DNA of 64,000 nt, taken from the NCBI RefSeq assembly GCF_041146795.1, contig NC_135177.1:19295560-19359559 (forward strand). Direction: 5' to 3'. The stretch comes from Maylandia zebra (lineage: Eukaryota > Chordata > Actinopteri > Cichliformes > Cichlidae). Below the pieces are notes generated by a model, which was not told the origin of the DNA, searched no databases, and worked only from the letters and a program-made list of their open reading frames with translations. Positions 26,757-48,369 of the stretch are shown here, in pieces (the stretch's first letter is position 1; each line of letters opens with the position of its first letter). The translations under genes were made by a program, and so were the position numbers.

Positions 26757-29700
26757 CGTTGTGGAGCAGAAGAGAGGGACGGAGCACGGAGAAGCCAAAT
26801 CTGGCTGGGGGTTGCTGTGAGGGAGCAGGGGGTAAAGGGGAGGGATTAGGATGACTTCTTGAACACATTTTCTCCCTTTTGCTGCAATTAAACAAAGTAG
26901 GCCTGTGATTAGTGCAGCGCAGGGAGCAGAGAAAAAGACACCCTTGAATCCCAATGGAGGGACCTGACTGAGCATTATTGCCTGACAATGCCTGAGTTTA
27001 TTGCTGAAACCTGCTTACCCTCCTGCATGGTAAACCATGGGAACTCCAGTCAGGTGGAAACTTTTTCTCCTTTTCTTTTCCCGCTCCTTGTTTTTCTCCC
27101 CCCTCTGACCACGGAAGCCCTCCAGGAGCTCACAGTATGGTTGAAGCCACACAACTCCCCCCTGGTAACTGAGATGTTTAGGATAAGCTCTGCCTGGTTT
27201 TTGTGCATGAGCTCACACTTGTCTGCTGTTGTTCGAACACAGTTAATGATGAGCTTCCTCTGTTTTTTCCACACCCCTTCCCTCTCTCCTGTCCTCCTCC
27301 TCCTCCACCTCCTCTCTCTGCTCCTTTTCTCCTTTCTTATTTGAAGCTAAGCGGCTGTTTAAGTGGAGTGCCTCCTCCCTCTGGCTCTTGGGAATGCTCT
27401 CAAGGGGCCCTTGCCTGGCACTGTGTGCATGACACATAATGAAAACAATTTTACGCTGCAGAGGGAAGTATGAGGCAATTACGGATGTGACAGCCACCTG
27501 CAGATTCACCCCCCTACAGCTCCAACTGCACTCTCCCAAACACTGCACCATTGCCGCAACCGCTGCACAGTGTCACCGCACTGGTACCCCCCCCCCCACC
27601 CCACACACACACCAATTGCTCACAGACACACACACTCCACCAGCCCCCAGCTTCATGAATATGTGATGGCTTGATGATGTTGTGAATGGCTGGGGCAGGT
27701 GAGGAGGGGCTGAGAAAGACTGGGGCTGTAATAAGTTGCCCAGCTGGAGATGGTGTTGTGGCCCTGTCGCCCTGTGGCAGTCCATAGAGGCATCTCTCCA
27801 CAAGCACTGACCCCGGGATCGGCCTCCTGAGGGGAGCCAAGAGATGACGTGACAGGAGTGTGCAAAGCGCTCTCCCAAATCTCTTGTTGCCCAATTTTAC
27901 ACATGAAGCTGGGCCCAAAAGCCCAAGTGGCAGGCCTAACAGAGCCCTGATTTAATTTGATAACCTGCTTAGTGAATGCGAATTAAATGAGTATTTCACA
28001 TACAAATTATCTTCTTTCACGTCGATGGTTTAAAGAATTACTCTTTTACTTCGCGAGACACATGTCTCAGAACCCCTTTGTTTTACACACCAAGATAAAT
28101 CTGGTCTAGTTAGTCTTGGCTCTCTCTCGAGCGTAGTCAAGAGAGATATGAGCCTTCAGCATTAGCCGTTCCATACGGCAGACCCTTCAAATATCTCAAA
28201 AGGCTATAAACTTGCAAGGTTGACCCACATGTATAATGCGCAAATCTGTCAGGTTTCTATCCCACAGTGATTGTTCTAAAGCCCCAAGCCATGTGCAAAG
28301 CCCTTCTGACCTGTAGATCATTCAAAGTGAGGCCAAAGGGAGTATTTAATGCCTGCCAGTCCCCGAGAGCTGCCTCCTGATAGCCTGATGTGTCCTTAAT
28401 GGTCCCGCTGAACAGTGGAGACAGCAGCATGATGAGTGGATCCTGAGTAACATCTGACACATTAGAGACCAAGTGATAAAAGCCACTGAGTAGACACACA
28501 CGCGCGCACGCACACACGCTGCTCTTGCATACGTCACTTCAGGCAAGGATGTCCTACATGACACAGAGCACAAGGGTATAAACAAAGACACTAGCTGGAG
28601 ATGTGAACACAGAGAAAATCGCGAGTGCTGATCAAATGAAACATCGGGGGAAACGCAGTGAAAAATGGCCCACTGAAAGTTGATATTATGCAATGGTTTC
28701 TGTAACCATCAATCCAAAAAGGCATGAGGACTATATTCTCCCGGTGCTCGGAAGAAGCGTAATATAATAGATGAGAGGATCAAGGTGAAACAGGAATGAA
28801 TAAGTGAAAACAGCATATCTAAGCATGAAAAATATTACAAGTGACACTGCAGACAGTAAACTGAGGAGCAAAGAGATGAGAAGTAGTAAATTAATCTTCG
28901 TGCAATATCTTGTGGACGAGAAAAGTGCACCAGTCTTTATTTCTTATAACAACTCAAGACAAATGACCACAGCAGGTACATTAGTTCTGCTAAGGGACAT
29001 GCAAGAAAGACAATGGCTTTCAATTCCTGATTTAATCAACCCCTGACGTGATGTACGTCTGAAAATAACAACAGAGATTAATCAGGAATCAAGACATGGA
29101 GGGAGTGCAAGGGCACGTGTCTGATTTCTCTGCATGTTTGCGATGAAATATACATAGTGTAATAAAGGGTCTGCTGCTGCCAGCACTGCCTGCCATGGCT
29201 AGGCACCTGTGAGATTGAAGCTGCGAACGCAACGTTACCAAAATACGGAGTGCACTGAATTAATTAGACCAAACCATCAGTGTGTGCACATCCAGTCCGA
29301 TCTGGGGAGTCTTAATTTATTTTCTCTTTCCAAGTCATCCTTTACAAAAATGACAGTGTCTACTTATCGATTTTACACTCAGAGATCAATCAGCTTTGGC
29401 CTGACTCAGAGAAAATTTACAGCCCCCTCCCTCACCTCCACATTCCCATTCAGAGCTCAGGTCTGCTAAAATGGCAGGAGGGGTTATAAGCACCCCTCGC
29501 TCACATCCACATAAACACACACCGAACCCCGTCCTCTGCCTCTGTAAAAGCCTGACCGAAGTTAAAATAAGCTAATCTACTGAAGAGGAGGAGACTGCTT
29601 CCTTGTTCAGACAGATTTAAGCCCTCTTTCTCATCCCCCCACCTGCATTACACTCCCACACCCCAGGCAAAGACATGAGCACAAAAAAAACTAAGGATGA

Positions 29701-32700
29701 GAGCTGTTTATACACAGGAGTGACTAGATGAAGAAAGCTGCCAGAAAATGAGTGGACTGAAATAAAGCCTGCTGTAGCCTCAAACCTGCCAGTTTTATAT
29801 GAGTGACGATAACATCTTGAAATCTTTTAAGTGCTTGGAAGCTGCTAAATCAATGACCAACTGTTTCGGTGGTTTATACTGCATCACCATTTGAAGAGTA
29901 TTACTGTTTCTCTTGGACCAAATACAAAGATTCAAAAATACATAAATTAAGCTCTTCTAAAGCATGTTTTCCTAAAGGATCCTTTCCCATGTTTGTCAAG
30001 ACGGAGATGAGGCCAGAGAACACTGCTCCTTATGATCCTGGCTCGATGGCGTGGTTGAACATTATCTCCGCCTGGCAGTGGCAATGGACGCCAGCTGTAC
30101 AGAGATGACCATGCTGTCACGCTGCCCCTCAGATGGAACAAATTGTGCCAACGAGAGTCAATAGTACCTGGCACCGGGCAGCCACAGCCATTAGCCAAGG
30201 CCATTACCTTGCACTTGGGCCTGGTGGGTTAATCCAGGGTTAATTCTATTGGCCTGTCTGGCAGAGGAGAAGTGAGCAGACTGACAGCACTTCAATTCAA
30301 TACTGCAAAAAGTCTGTCTAGGAAAGAGAGGGGGGGACTTTCTCATTATCATGCTTTTGAGACAATAATGAATGAAAATGGAACTCTGCAGTGGACGGTC
30401 AGGCTGGTGAAAAATGTATTGATCAGTTAACCAACACGAGAGGGATTCAAATTAATTTCTCAGCATTGAGGATAATATTAAAGTTGCTAGAACGGCACTG
30501 GCTTTCTGTGATAGTGAATTGGTTTGCAGAGTTCTGTAAACCACCACACATTAAAAAAATTGCTGTAAATAAGAAAGAGGACAGATTTAAATCCCAGCAT
30601 ATTTAATATCAACTGCCAGCAAATGTAACTTAACAGCCCACCGAGGTCTTGCCTAAAACTGCAGGAAATGTTCAAATGGCCATATCTGAAGCTTCATAAA
30701 GCCTAAGCGGTAGGTAAATACACATGATTGATAGTGTGACAAAATATTTTTTATATTTAACAAGTCTCTCACATGGACGAGGTTATTATGGGCTTATTAC
30801 TGTCACACGTGTACAGGGTATAACTAAAACAGTCCATCTTTTTAGCGCTGCTTTTTATTAAAAAAAAAAAAAAGGCTCAACAACATCATATCAAACAAAT
30901 GACACTTTAGCCTGTTCTCTGAAACCAGAAAGTTCATTTACAAAGGACTAGCTGTTGCAATCACAGCTCTAATGTAGTAGTGCAGAGAAAAAAAAAGGGT
31001 AATTGGTTTGGTAAAGATCGTTTTCCATCGCACCATAAAGCACTACACAATAGAAAAGGTCGCCAATTAAGCAATCATGAATACCAAGTACCATAGCTGA
31101 TGAAAATAGGCCAGTGGTTTAAATAGATTTGCAAGCAATTTACCTTTTCACAATGTTGGCAATCTGATGCAATTTGCTTGCAATTTTGTCTGCTTTCAGT
31201 AGCACTCTGCGCTGACACTACACAGTGCAAATGGCAAAGAGGACCACATAGAAAATGTAAAACTATCTTGGCCACATCAAGGTATCAGAATGGCGCTTCA
31301 TCAGGAAAATTACAACAATTAGCATAAGTGCTCCAAAATCAACACTTTAAATGTCAGCGCCAAAGGTTGGGCCACAGATGAGCAAGGGTGCGCAATGTCC
31401 TCCAGGATGGACTTGCCGTGGAACGCAAAGCAATCACCCATCATCTCTTGCCAGTGATGGCCCCACAATTGCTGTGACATTCTCTCAGGCCTGTCATTCT
31501 TGGTCACAGACTGTTTTTTCCTCTCTGCTTTGATTTGCTTGCAGCAGAATTGCAACAGCCTTGCTTCTACTTCAAAGAGTAGTTGTTTTTTTTTTTTTTT
31601 TTTACTTTTTTCTTCATCATCATTTTATACTCAGTGAAAGACAATTACATATCTCAGGGTCAGGACTTGGTTTTTCTTTCCACATAGGTCGACTGATTTC
31701 TCACATAAGATGATGCAAATTAACATTAAAGAAGTGAAGAAGCTTTCTTTCAAAGCAAAATATAAATAAATAAAAACGGTAATTTTAGTTGTGCTTATGT
31801 AGAATTCATGTCTTGCAAGATATTTTCAGAAAAAAGACGCATGCAGACTTTTTGTTAACCCTTTTTTAAATTATCTGAGATAAATTAAAACACAGGAGAG
31901 CATTATTGATGCTTCTGATGTATAAAAACACATTTATATTCTTTGTAGATATTAAAGTACAAGGAAAGTGTCACATCTATCGCATATTTTTTTGCACACA
32001 CAAATTAATACAGCAGACACAAGATGATCCAAATTGTATTAGTCAGTCAGCACATTGTCTCCTTACTGATGGACAGTGGAGTGTTTGAGTGCCTGTTTTA
32101 AGGGCCCATCTGATGTTTCAGACACCTGAATGAACATGACTTACTAATACTCCACTGTACATGACAAGTCCTGCTTGTCAACTTTCAAATTAACCACCTG
32201 ATTTTAAGGTGGGATCCCTCAGTTGTGGGCTATGAGAACCACCCAGCATTATCTTTGTGTCTCATCTGCTGCCTTAAGGCACCACTCAGGCAGAACTTTT
32301 TGGCTTTTCCCTGCAGCCCCTCCCCTTGTCTCAAAGGCTCTCCAGTTGAACTTGTCAGGAATAGCCAAAGGGGACAGATGTGTATGCTGTCTGACTATGT
32401 CATGATTGAACAAGAGGGAGACTGAGAGGTTCAAGGATGGAAAGAGGAAGTATTAGCTTGTTTTATTGCTTTAACAAAGGAGGGGCGCACACGTTTATAG
32501 ATGTGGCTAAATGATGGAGATTCTTCTTTTCGTGTATTTGCCTGAAAAAAAAAACTCTAAATGAGTCTAAATTTTCCAAAACCATGCTGTCACAGATTTG
32601 AAGTGTGTATTAGTTATCAAGAAATATATATATTCCTGGCTCTTATATTGGTGGAAGTTAACATAAGATTATTTTTTCCAACATAAAACAAATTCAACAT

Positions 32701-35700
32701 TTTGATTTAAAATAGACCAACGTTACAATTTTTAATGCAATAAATGTTTTGCAAAGTTACACAATTTATTACATTCTGTGGAAGCTCCCAGCTCCTTAGA
32801 CAATTTGCTTTGAAATTCGGTTAATGACTTTACAGAGTTTTTGAGTTACCTCCTTACATATCTCCAGCTGATACTCTCAATATCGTCTTACAGCAGATGC
32901 TAGTTATCTTAAGCTATTAAAGTTATATTTATTTATTATTTTTAAATGTTTTAATGTTGTTTTTGGGGTGCTTTGTCTTAAAGATTCAAAATGTGACGAT
33001 GCATAAAATGCTAAAAGAAAAGGGGGAGGGAAGTCTTTTTCCACTGAAGCACACAAACAATCATCGATTAGCTGCTGAAATTAATTGCCAGACAGATATT
33101 GTGTTGACTGTTGCTGGAGATGACCTGTAGCAATAGCATACTGTGCACAAGATCAGTAATGAATGAAATAAAACTCTAGAAGGTCAGCCGTATTTTTTAT
33201 GTCCTTTTTTTTAGCTAAAAATGAATGATAACAGATTTAGGGAAATTAAATCGGACGCAAAAAAAGAAATGTGAGAGTAAAACAACTGTGCAAGTGTGCG
33301 AATGAAAACAGCATTAGTTGTGGGTGTCTCTTTGACACCTTCCTGTGTTTGTTAATTTGTCCATATGGATTTCAGCTCATTCCATCCCTCTAATGCTGTG
33401 TTTTGTCAATAGCTGGTCACAGTGTTGTCTGTTCCTCACTGTAGTGCATTTAATATTTACCAGCATCTGGGCCTTATTAAAGCAAGATGAATCAGCTCCG
33501 AGCCGATAGATTTCCTTTCAGCGGGGAATGAAAGAGAGCAAAGCAGAGAAGAAAGATAAAGACGGGCGTGAGGCAGGCAGAGGAAGAAAGTTTGCATGCT
33601 CAGATGATCGGCGTGCAGGGGTCTGGCTCGGGAGCTTGGGAGCCCGGGAGCGGCCCCCAGTGTTGGAGGAGTTTGTGAGCTCACTGATGATGGGGCTGCA
33701 CAGATGGGCTCAAGCCTGGCTCCCGGCTCACTCCTTTGTATGGACTCTGCTCTCTAATTACAGCTGATGAGTGTGTGTATGTGTGTGTGAGGGAGAGTGA
33801 GTGGGGGAGAGAGGAAGGGAGAGGGGAACTGGGGTGGAGGACGTGGGGAGGAGGGAACACACAAGCAGGTGACAGGACGAGGAGAGGAACCTGTGGCAGA
33901 TCCTCGGCACCATCAGGCACAACGTATCCGCAGCCTGACAGCTAATTAGAAACGACACGGATTTCTCCCAATGTAACAGATGTTGCCTAATCAGTCCAGC
34001 TCGGGAGAACCCTGCGCCAGCAACATTTCATGCACAATTTAACCATCTAAAAGGGATGAAATACTTAATGCATTGTAAGGCCAGCACAGCTGTTTCTCTC
34101 GTCTGAAAATTTCCCAGTCAAAAATATGCATGTTTTATGTAACTCTAGCCGAGTGTTTATAATGCTATAATAGCTGAGAAAAATTGCTGCCACACATCTG
34201 CCAAAGATTTCAGCTCTGTTGGTTACCATAACATTGATGGAGCAAGGACTAAATGCAGATTTGAATTCTTTCTTTCTTTTTCTTCTTTTTCTGTAATAGC
34301 TTTTCTCTCCATCTCTGACAAATAATCAATAAACCTTCCTACAACAGAATAAGACTTTTTCCCTCCTATTTGCATTTCTAGAACTATTGCACCAACACAC
34401 CTCACACATACATCTTTAAAATACAGCACAAAACAAAATATCAGGCTTTGAACCAGGTTAATTCAGGCAAAGAAGCGACATTTATTTATTTATTTTTCTT
34501 GAAACCGCTAATTATATGCATATATAGCATTCTCACCATTTAAACCGCATAATATAAATCACAATTCTCCATGCCAGGAGAAAAGCGCCTGTTATTGTGA
34601 TGGTAATAATATGTTCTATTTGCCACCCTATCAGATAAGTGTAAATCTGTGTCCTCACCGTTCCTTTCACGTCTAACATTCTCTATCCAAATCTTTTTCT
34701 TCCTATCTGTTCCAGTGTTGGCTACATCTCCTCAACTCTGCATTTTTATCTGATGCACTGGATGACAGGTAATCTAGTAATCTATCTGAAAGTTCCAACA
34801 ATTGCACACAGAGAGAAAAAAAAGCCCTGGCTGATGAAATCTGAGCAGTTATCACACTAACCATTACCTGTCAAGCTCTCCGCTTCAATTTAAGGGTGCA
34901 TCAATTTTCTGAAGAGGAAATCAAGGGCGAGGAAGAAAAGCAGTCCAGATAAACAGTGACAAAGGCCTCTTTTCTGCTGCTTTTATTTATGATGGGATGT
35001 TGCTGTGTGCGGGGAGCAGGGCAAGGGCTTTATCAGACCAACTGATACATCTCTGATAGCCAGGGAGTCTTCACCCTTGATGAAGTGTTGCACTTGCCGA
35101 AGAAGATTTCGAACTCAAATGACTTTCCTTCAAAAACCTGTGGAGATAGGGGAGTCCCTCAACGGCCACACACGGCTGAGTGGAGTGACACAGTGAGCAA
35201 ACAAAGACACAAGCTTGTTTTGTGTGTGAGTCTGTGTGCCGATGATGTGCACAGCTTGGGGGTTTTTTTTGTTGTTTTTTGTTTTTTTTAGATGTGTTCA
35301 CGTGAGAAAGTGTGAATTCTACATGACGAATAAATTGGCGAAAATGAGGCACTTGTGTTTATATGACACGTTATTGGCAGGTCACCCTTTAATTGCATGT
35401 GAGCTTACCCCTGCATGATTTCTTCATATTGTTTAAAAAAAAGAAAGAAAGAAAGAAAGTACTCAAAATGTATTCAAAGTGACTTTTTTTGTTCCTGATA
35501 TGTTCAGATCAAGACTCAGAGATAATAGCATTTCACAGACAAAATAAAGCTGCTGTGTTTTAAGGCATGTTTTATCATGTGGTAGTTAATTTTCACATTT
35601 TGGTCTATTTTAATTTATCATGTCTTTTCTTCTTTTAGACCAGAAGTAATTAATTACATATTTTAATTTATTTTACTGAACTTTTTCTATTGTCTTCTAG

Positions 35701-36057
35701 GTTTCTGGAAAAATGACATCATAAGTCTTTTATACGTACATGCGTAAAACATCAGTAAACTCTACCCTATTCAACCACAGTGTCTCATATTAAGGATAAA
35801 AAAAAATAGGTTTAAAATGGAGGGGAATCAATATGAAAAAAAAAAACAAAGTGTGAAGGGAAACACCAAAGAAAATCTTTAACTTGTATACAGTGTTTTT
35901 TTTTAAAAAGACATTTGATTGTTTAAACTAATAAGCACTTTTAGGAGGTGCCATCATACTTGCTTTTACTTTTGCACCTGGACTAAAGCTTTATGGTGGG
36001 ATGTTAAGGAAGGAGGTGGGACTCGAAGCCAAGTGTCCTAATGCTTTTATGGCTCTG

Positions 36058-36059
<2 letters not shown>

Positions 36060-36131
<72 letters not shown>

Positions 36132-36145
36132 TGTGTGTGTGTGTG
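36060..36145. repeat. (GT)n microsatellite
   Basis: About 43 GT units with one A substitution near 36125. Confidence 0.96.
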
Positions 36146-36439
36146 AGCTCATACTAGACTTACAGACTGAGGGCTCCCATGCTGGCAGTTAACTGAGTAG
36201 ACAGAGAGGAACCATAATTAGATTCATCCACTGTTATTGACAGAGCCCCAGTCTGATCAATACACACACTCACCATATTGTTCCAAATACCAATAACTGT
36301 GAATATCTGTCTTAACTGCATTAGTTACAGTCAAATAATTAAATGCAACCTTTTAAGAATGGATGTTCCCATATGCCGATGTACATACTGAAAAGAAAAA
36401 TCTATTTTTTGTTAAAAAAATATATAGGTTTTCAATTTT

Positions 36440-45855
<9,416 letters not shown>

Positions 45856-45964
45856 GTTCTGTATAAATGTAGATAAATGTGTTTGTGAAGCTGAGAGCAT
45901 GCACCGATGGCAATGCATTGTCTGGGATTGGACTGTTAGTGCGCATTCCTGCAAATGCATGTGT

Positions 45965-46250
45965 ATATTTGTGTGAATAACAGTGTTGGTGCAGCATGCA
46001 CTCCAGCCGGTAACACATGGCTTTGCTGCCACCACTCTGGCTCGTGTTGTGAGTGCCCCTGCAGGCTGGCAGAGAGGGGAGACCCTCTCTGTGGCTCACC
46101 CAGGCGGAGAGGGGCTTCCTGCACATCTTTTGTCACACCATTTGGGCTCTTGTGTCTGTGGCTGCCCTGCTCCTCCGGACCCACTTGGCAGCCACTGTGC
46201 AGACGGACATCTGCTCTTTCCAACCTCCCGGTGAATAGAGAAAACAACCA
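45965..46250. promoter_or_regulatory. candidate conserved non-coding element
   Basis: A GC-richer block with few stops in several frames of both strands, giving overlapping frames of 61-142 codons. None has a recognisable domain, and the frames are Cys/Pro/Ser-rich by composition. A regulatory element 4.6 kb upstream of sp8 exon 1 is more likely than a gene. Inference from composition and position. Confidence 0.3.
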
Positions 46251-46400
46251 ACAGACCCTGCTGTCTTACTCTATGCTCTATGCTCTCTGCACCTTTGCTA
46301 AGCAATCCATTGACACAGTGCGCTCTATCTATCTTTTAAAATATATACATATATTGTATATATTTTTATTTTTGTTTTCCTGATTAATTAATCTATTTTT

Positions 46401-46421
46401 AATAATAATAATAATAATAAC
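46401..46421. repeat. (AAT)n microsatellite
   Basis: About seven AAT units. Confidence 0.85.
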
Positions 46422-47305
46422 CACAGTAATAAGACTATACGCTGTCTTAGCCACACTGCTCTCCTAATTGCTGGTGAACCACAAGTGATTATGCTTTTCT
46501 CAAAAAAAAAATCCTTAATACCACTGCGGTCAGATTATTGAGCTGCTTTGTAAACCTTCACATTAAAGTACACTTCTGCATCTATGGCCTGACTCCCCTT
46601 TCCCGGTTCTCTAAGCAGAGCGATTCTGGAGCACGCAATATTGAACACACTTTGTTCATGCTCAGCGGCCCAGAATAACTCGGTCATTATGGTGGCGAAA
46701 GGGACAGGTTTTGAGTTTGATTTCATGATGGTAATATAGCCCATGTGTGTCGAAGAAGAAAGCCTTCAATGGGGACATCTGTTCAATGCGGCTTACTGTT
46801 ACAGCCGTGCGATAGGAACAACCTGTGCGCACCATATGAACCGGGACCGACCCTCTCACTCTTACTGAACGCAACAGGCAACAAAAGATTTTTTCCCTTC
46901 TTTTTTTGGAGAAGAAGTGACCTAAGAATACATTAGATCGTTTGGGTTTAATATCTCTCCAGCCTCTGTGGCCTCAGGAACTAGATGCTTTAGTCGGGGA
47001 GTTATCACACTGACCTCTGACATCTGTCTTGCTGGTATGATCACTGGGTAATTTGTCACCAGAGGCCAACACGTCCCCTGTCCATAATTTGCAGTGCAAA
47101 TGCGCAAAAATTGCCCAGTAGGGGAGACCGGGGATAGTTGTAACATTTTTGACATTTCTGTCTGTAAATTGAAGCTCTTTTAAGGTAGTGGATTCAAAAT
47201 GTAATGCAAAGTATTTTCATGTCTCTGCTATTAAATAGTGCAGCTATTTTCTCTGCAGCACAATTACCCATTGCATGGTATGGTCTCAAACACGAAGAGT
47301 GAAAT

Positions 47306-48341
47306 GTTACAATTAACCCCATAGTCTGGGTTAGTTGTAACATATCCTGGGGTAAAATGTAACACAATGAAATAAGGGTACTAACAAAACATTAACATGT
47401 AATCTTTGTTTATTCAACACATGAATGCACTTAGAGCCATTTGTGTAGCTGTGTGTGTGTGTGTGACAGAATGCAGAAATCTAGCTTTTGAACATATTCC
47501 AACCCCCCAAAAAAGACAAATTATGGAAATTTCTGCAACTGAATATTTCGTTCATTTTGGTTGGTCTTCCTTGAGTTTGGCCTCATTGGCTCAGTGGGCA
47601 TTATAACCTACAACTCTTGCACCAATTTTGAACATAACAATGAAGCTGAAAAAATGTAGTTGTTCACCAGCATCGCAATTCCATTACTTTTTATCATGGC
47701 TTACCTTGGTGTGGTTTGCAAAGTGCTTCAGAAAGATGAGGGAATCTGTTTCTTGCACCCATCCTGATTTATTTCCACTACCAGTACTTCCTACTGGTCC
47801 ATCGCTGACACAGAGGTCTGCATAATGTATGTGTGGGAACACAAACAGTGGAGGAATTGTGTTGCCAATGGCATTAACCGCATATACAAAAGTGACCAGT
47901 GGACCTCTCTCTGCTGATGTCGTTGCCCCAACTTGTTTAATATAAGTTAATTATTAATATTGTTACAACTAACCCAGACTGTTGCTGTTACAACTGACCC
48001 AGACTCCTATAGCCATGAACTAGCTAACATTACAGCCAACGGCTAAAACATTAGCACTAAAGACCTACACAGAATATATCCCCATAGACATACAAATAAC
48101 ATAATTTAAGTTTGATGAGTTTAACTGCAAAGCAGATAATGCTATTAGAAATTGAAATAAAGTAGAAAAACTTACTTTTTGGCATACAAATTACTTTTTT
48201 TCGTGTTAAATTGTCTGTGTTTGACAAAATGTGCTGATTTTTCACATGTGATAGCAGAACTGACTTGGGCATGTACAGGATGAGTCACATCATTTGAAAC
48301 TTAGCCCTGATTGGAGAAATTGGAAGTGTTACAACTGACCC
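47306..48341. repeat. subterminal repeats GTTACAACT(R)ACCC inside the pogo-like element
   Basis: Copies lie at 47306-47320 (GTTACAATTAACCCC), 47325-47341 (inverted, TCTGGGTTAGTTGTAAC), 47962-47978 (GTTACAACTAACCCAGA), 47987-48003 (GTTACAACTGACCCAGA) and 48328-48341, besides the related inner part of each terminal repeat. They are likely transposase-binding sites. Confidence 0.75.
47705..47935 (-). pseudogene. pogo-type DDE transposase fragment
   Basis: Seventy-seven codons are open on the minus strand without an ATG. Readable blocks are QVGATTSAERGPLVTF, GNTIPPLFVFP, GPVGSTGSGNKSGWV and FLKHFANHTK. These match the conserved core of pogo/Tigger-type transposases (TSAERG..V; PP.FVFP; GSGNxSGWM; FLxHFxxHT). 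It ends AAG|gtaagc at 47705/47704, which looks like a splice donor, with a possible acceptor TTTTTTCAG about 59 bases further on. A stop lies upstream of the first block. This is the remnant of an intron-containing or decayed transposase gene and not a host gene. Confidence 0.75.
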
Positions 48342-48369
48342 ACGTTACAACTATCCCCGGTCTCCCCTA

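Larger units (their letters stand above)
25301..36059. other. gene desert, right-middle part
   Basis: No coding sequence. Segments of balanced composition with few homopolymers lie at about 27480-27960, 28250-28560, 29960-30330, 31080-31560 and 33330-33970; each has overlapping short frames on both strands without recognisable product, which is the pattern of conserved non-coding DNA. A short (GT)n/GAGA tract is at about 33770-33830. Confidence 0.35.
47121..48367. mobile_element. pogo-like DNA transposon, 1247 bp, internally decayed
   Basis: Both ends carry the same sequence inverted: GGGGAGACCGGGGATAG plus TTGTAAC, 24 bp, without mismatch (47121-47144 and 48344-48367). TA flanks each side, as expected of the Tc1/mariner-pogo superfamily. 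A surviving minus-strand piece of a pogo-type DDE transposase lies inside. The motif GTTACAACT(G/A)ACCC is repeated near both ends. The element is too short for a full transposase and is treated as non-autonomous or deleted. Confidence 0.8.

Noticed and set aside
27514..27918. 134-codon minus-strand frame and its overlapping partners
   Set aside because: No recognisable domain. The frame crosses a C/CA-rich simple stretch and several frames are open at once.
45955..46383. 142-codon plus-strand frame
   Set aside because: Low complexity, Cys-rich, no domain, and competing open frames on both strands. Treated as non-coding.
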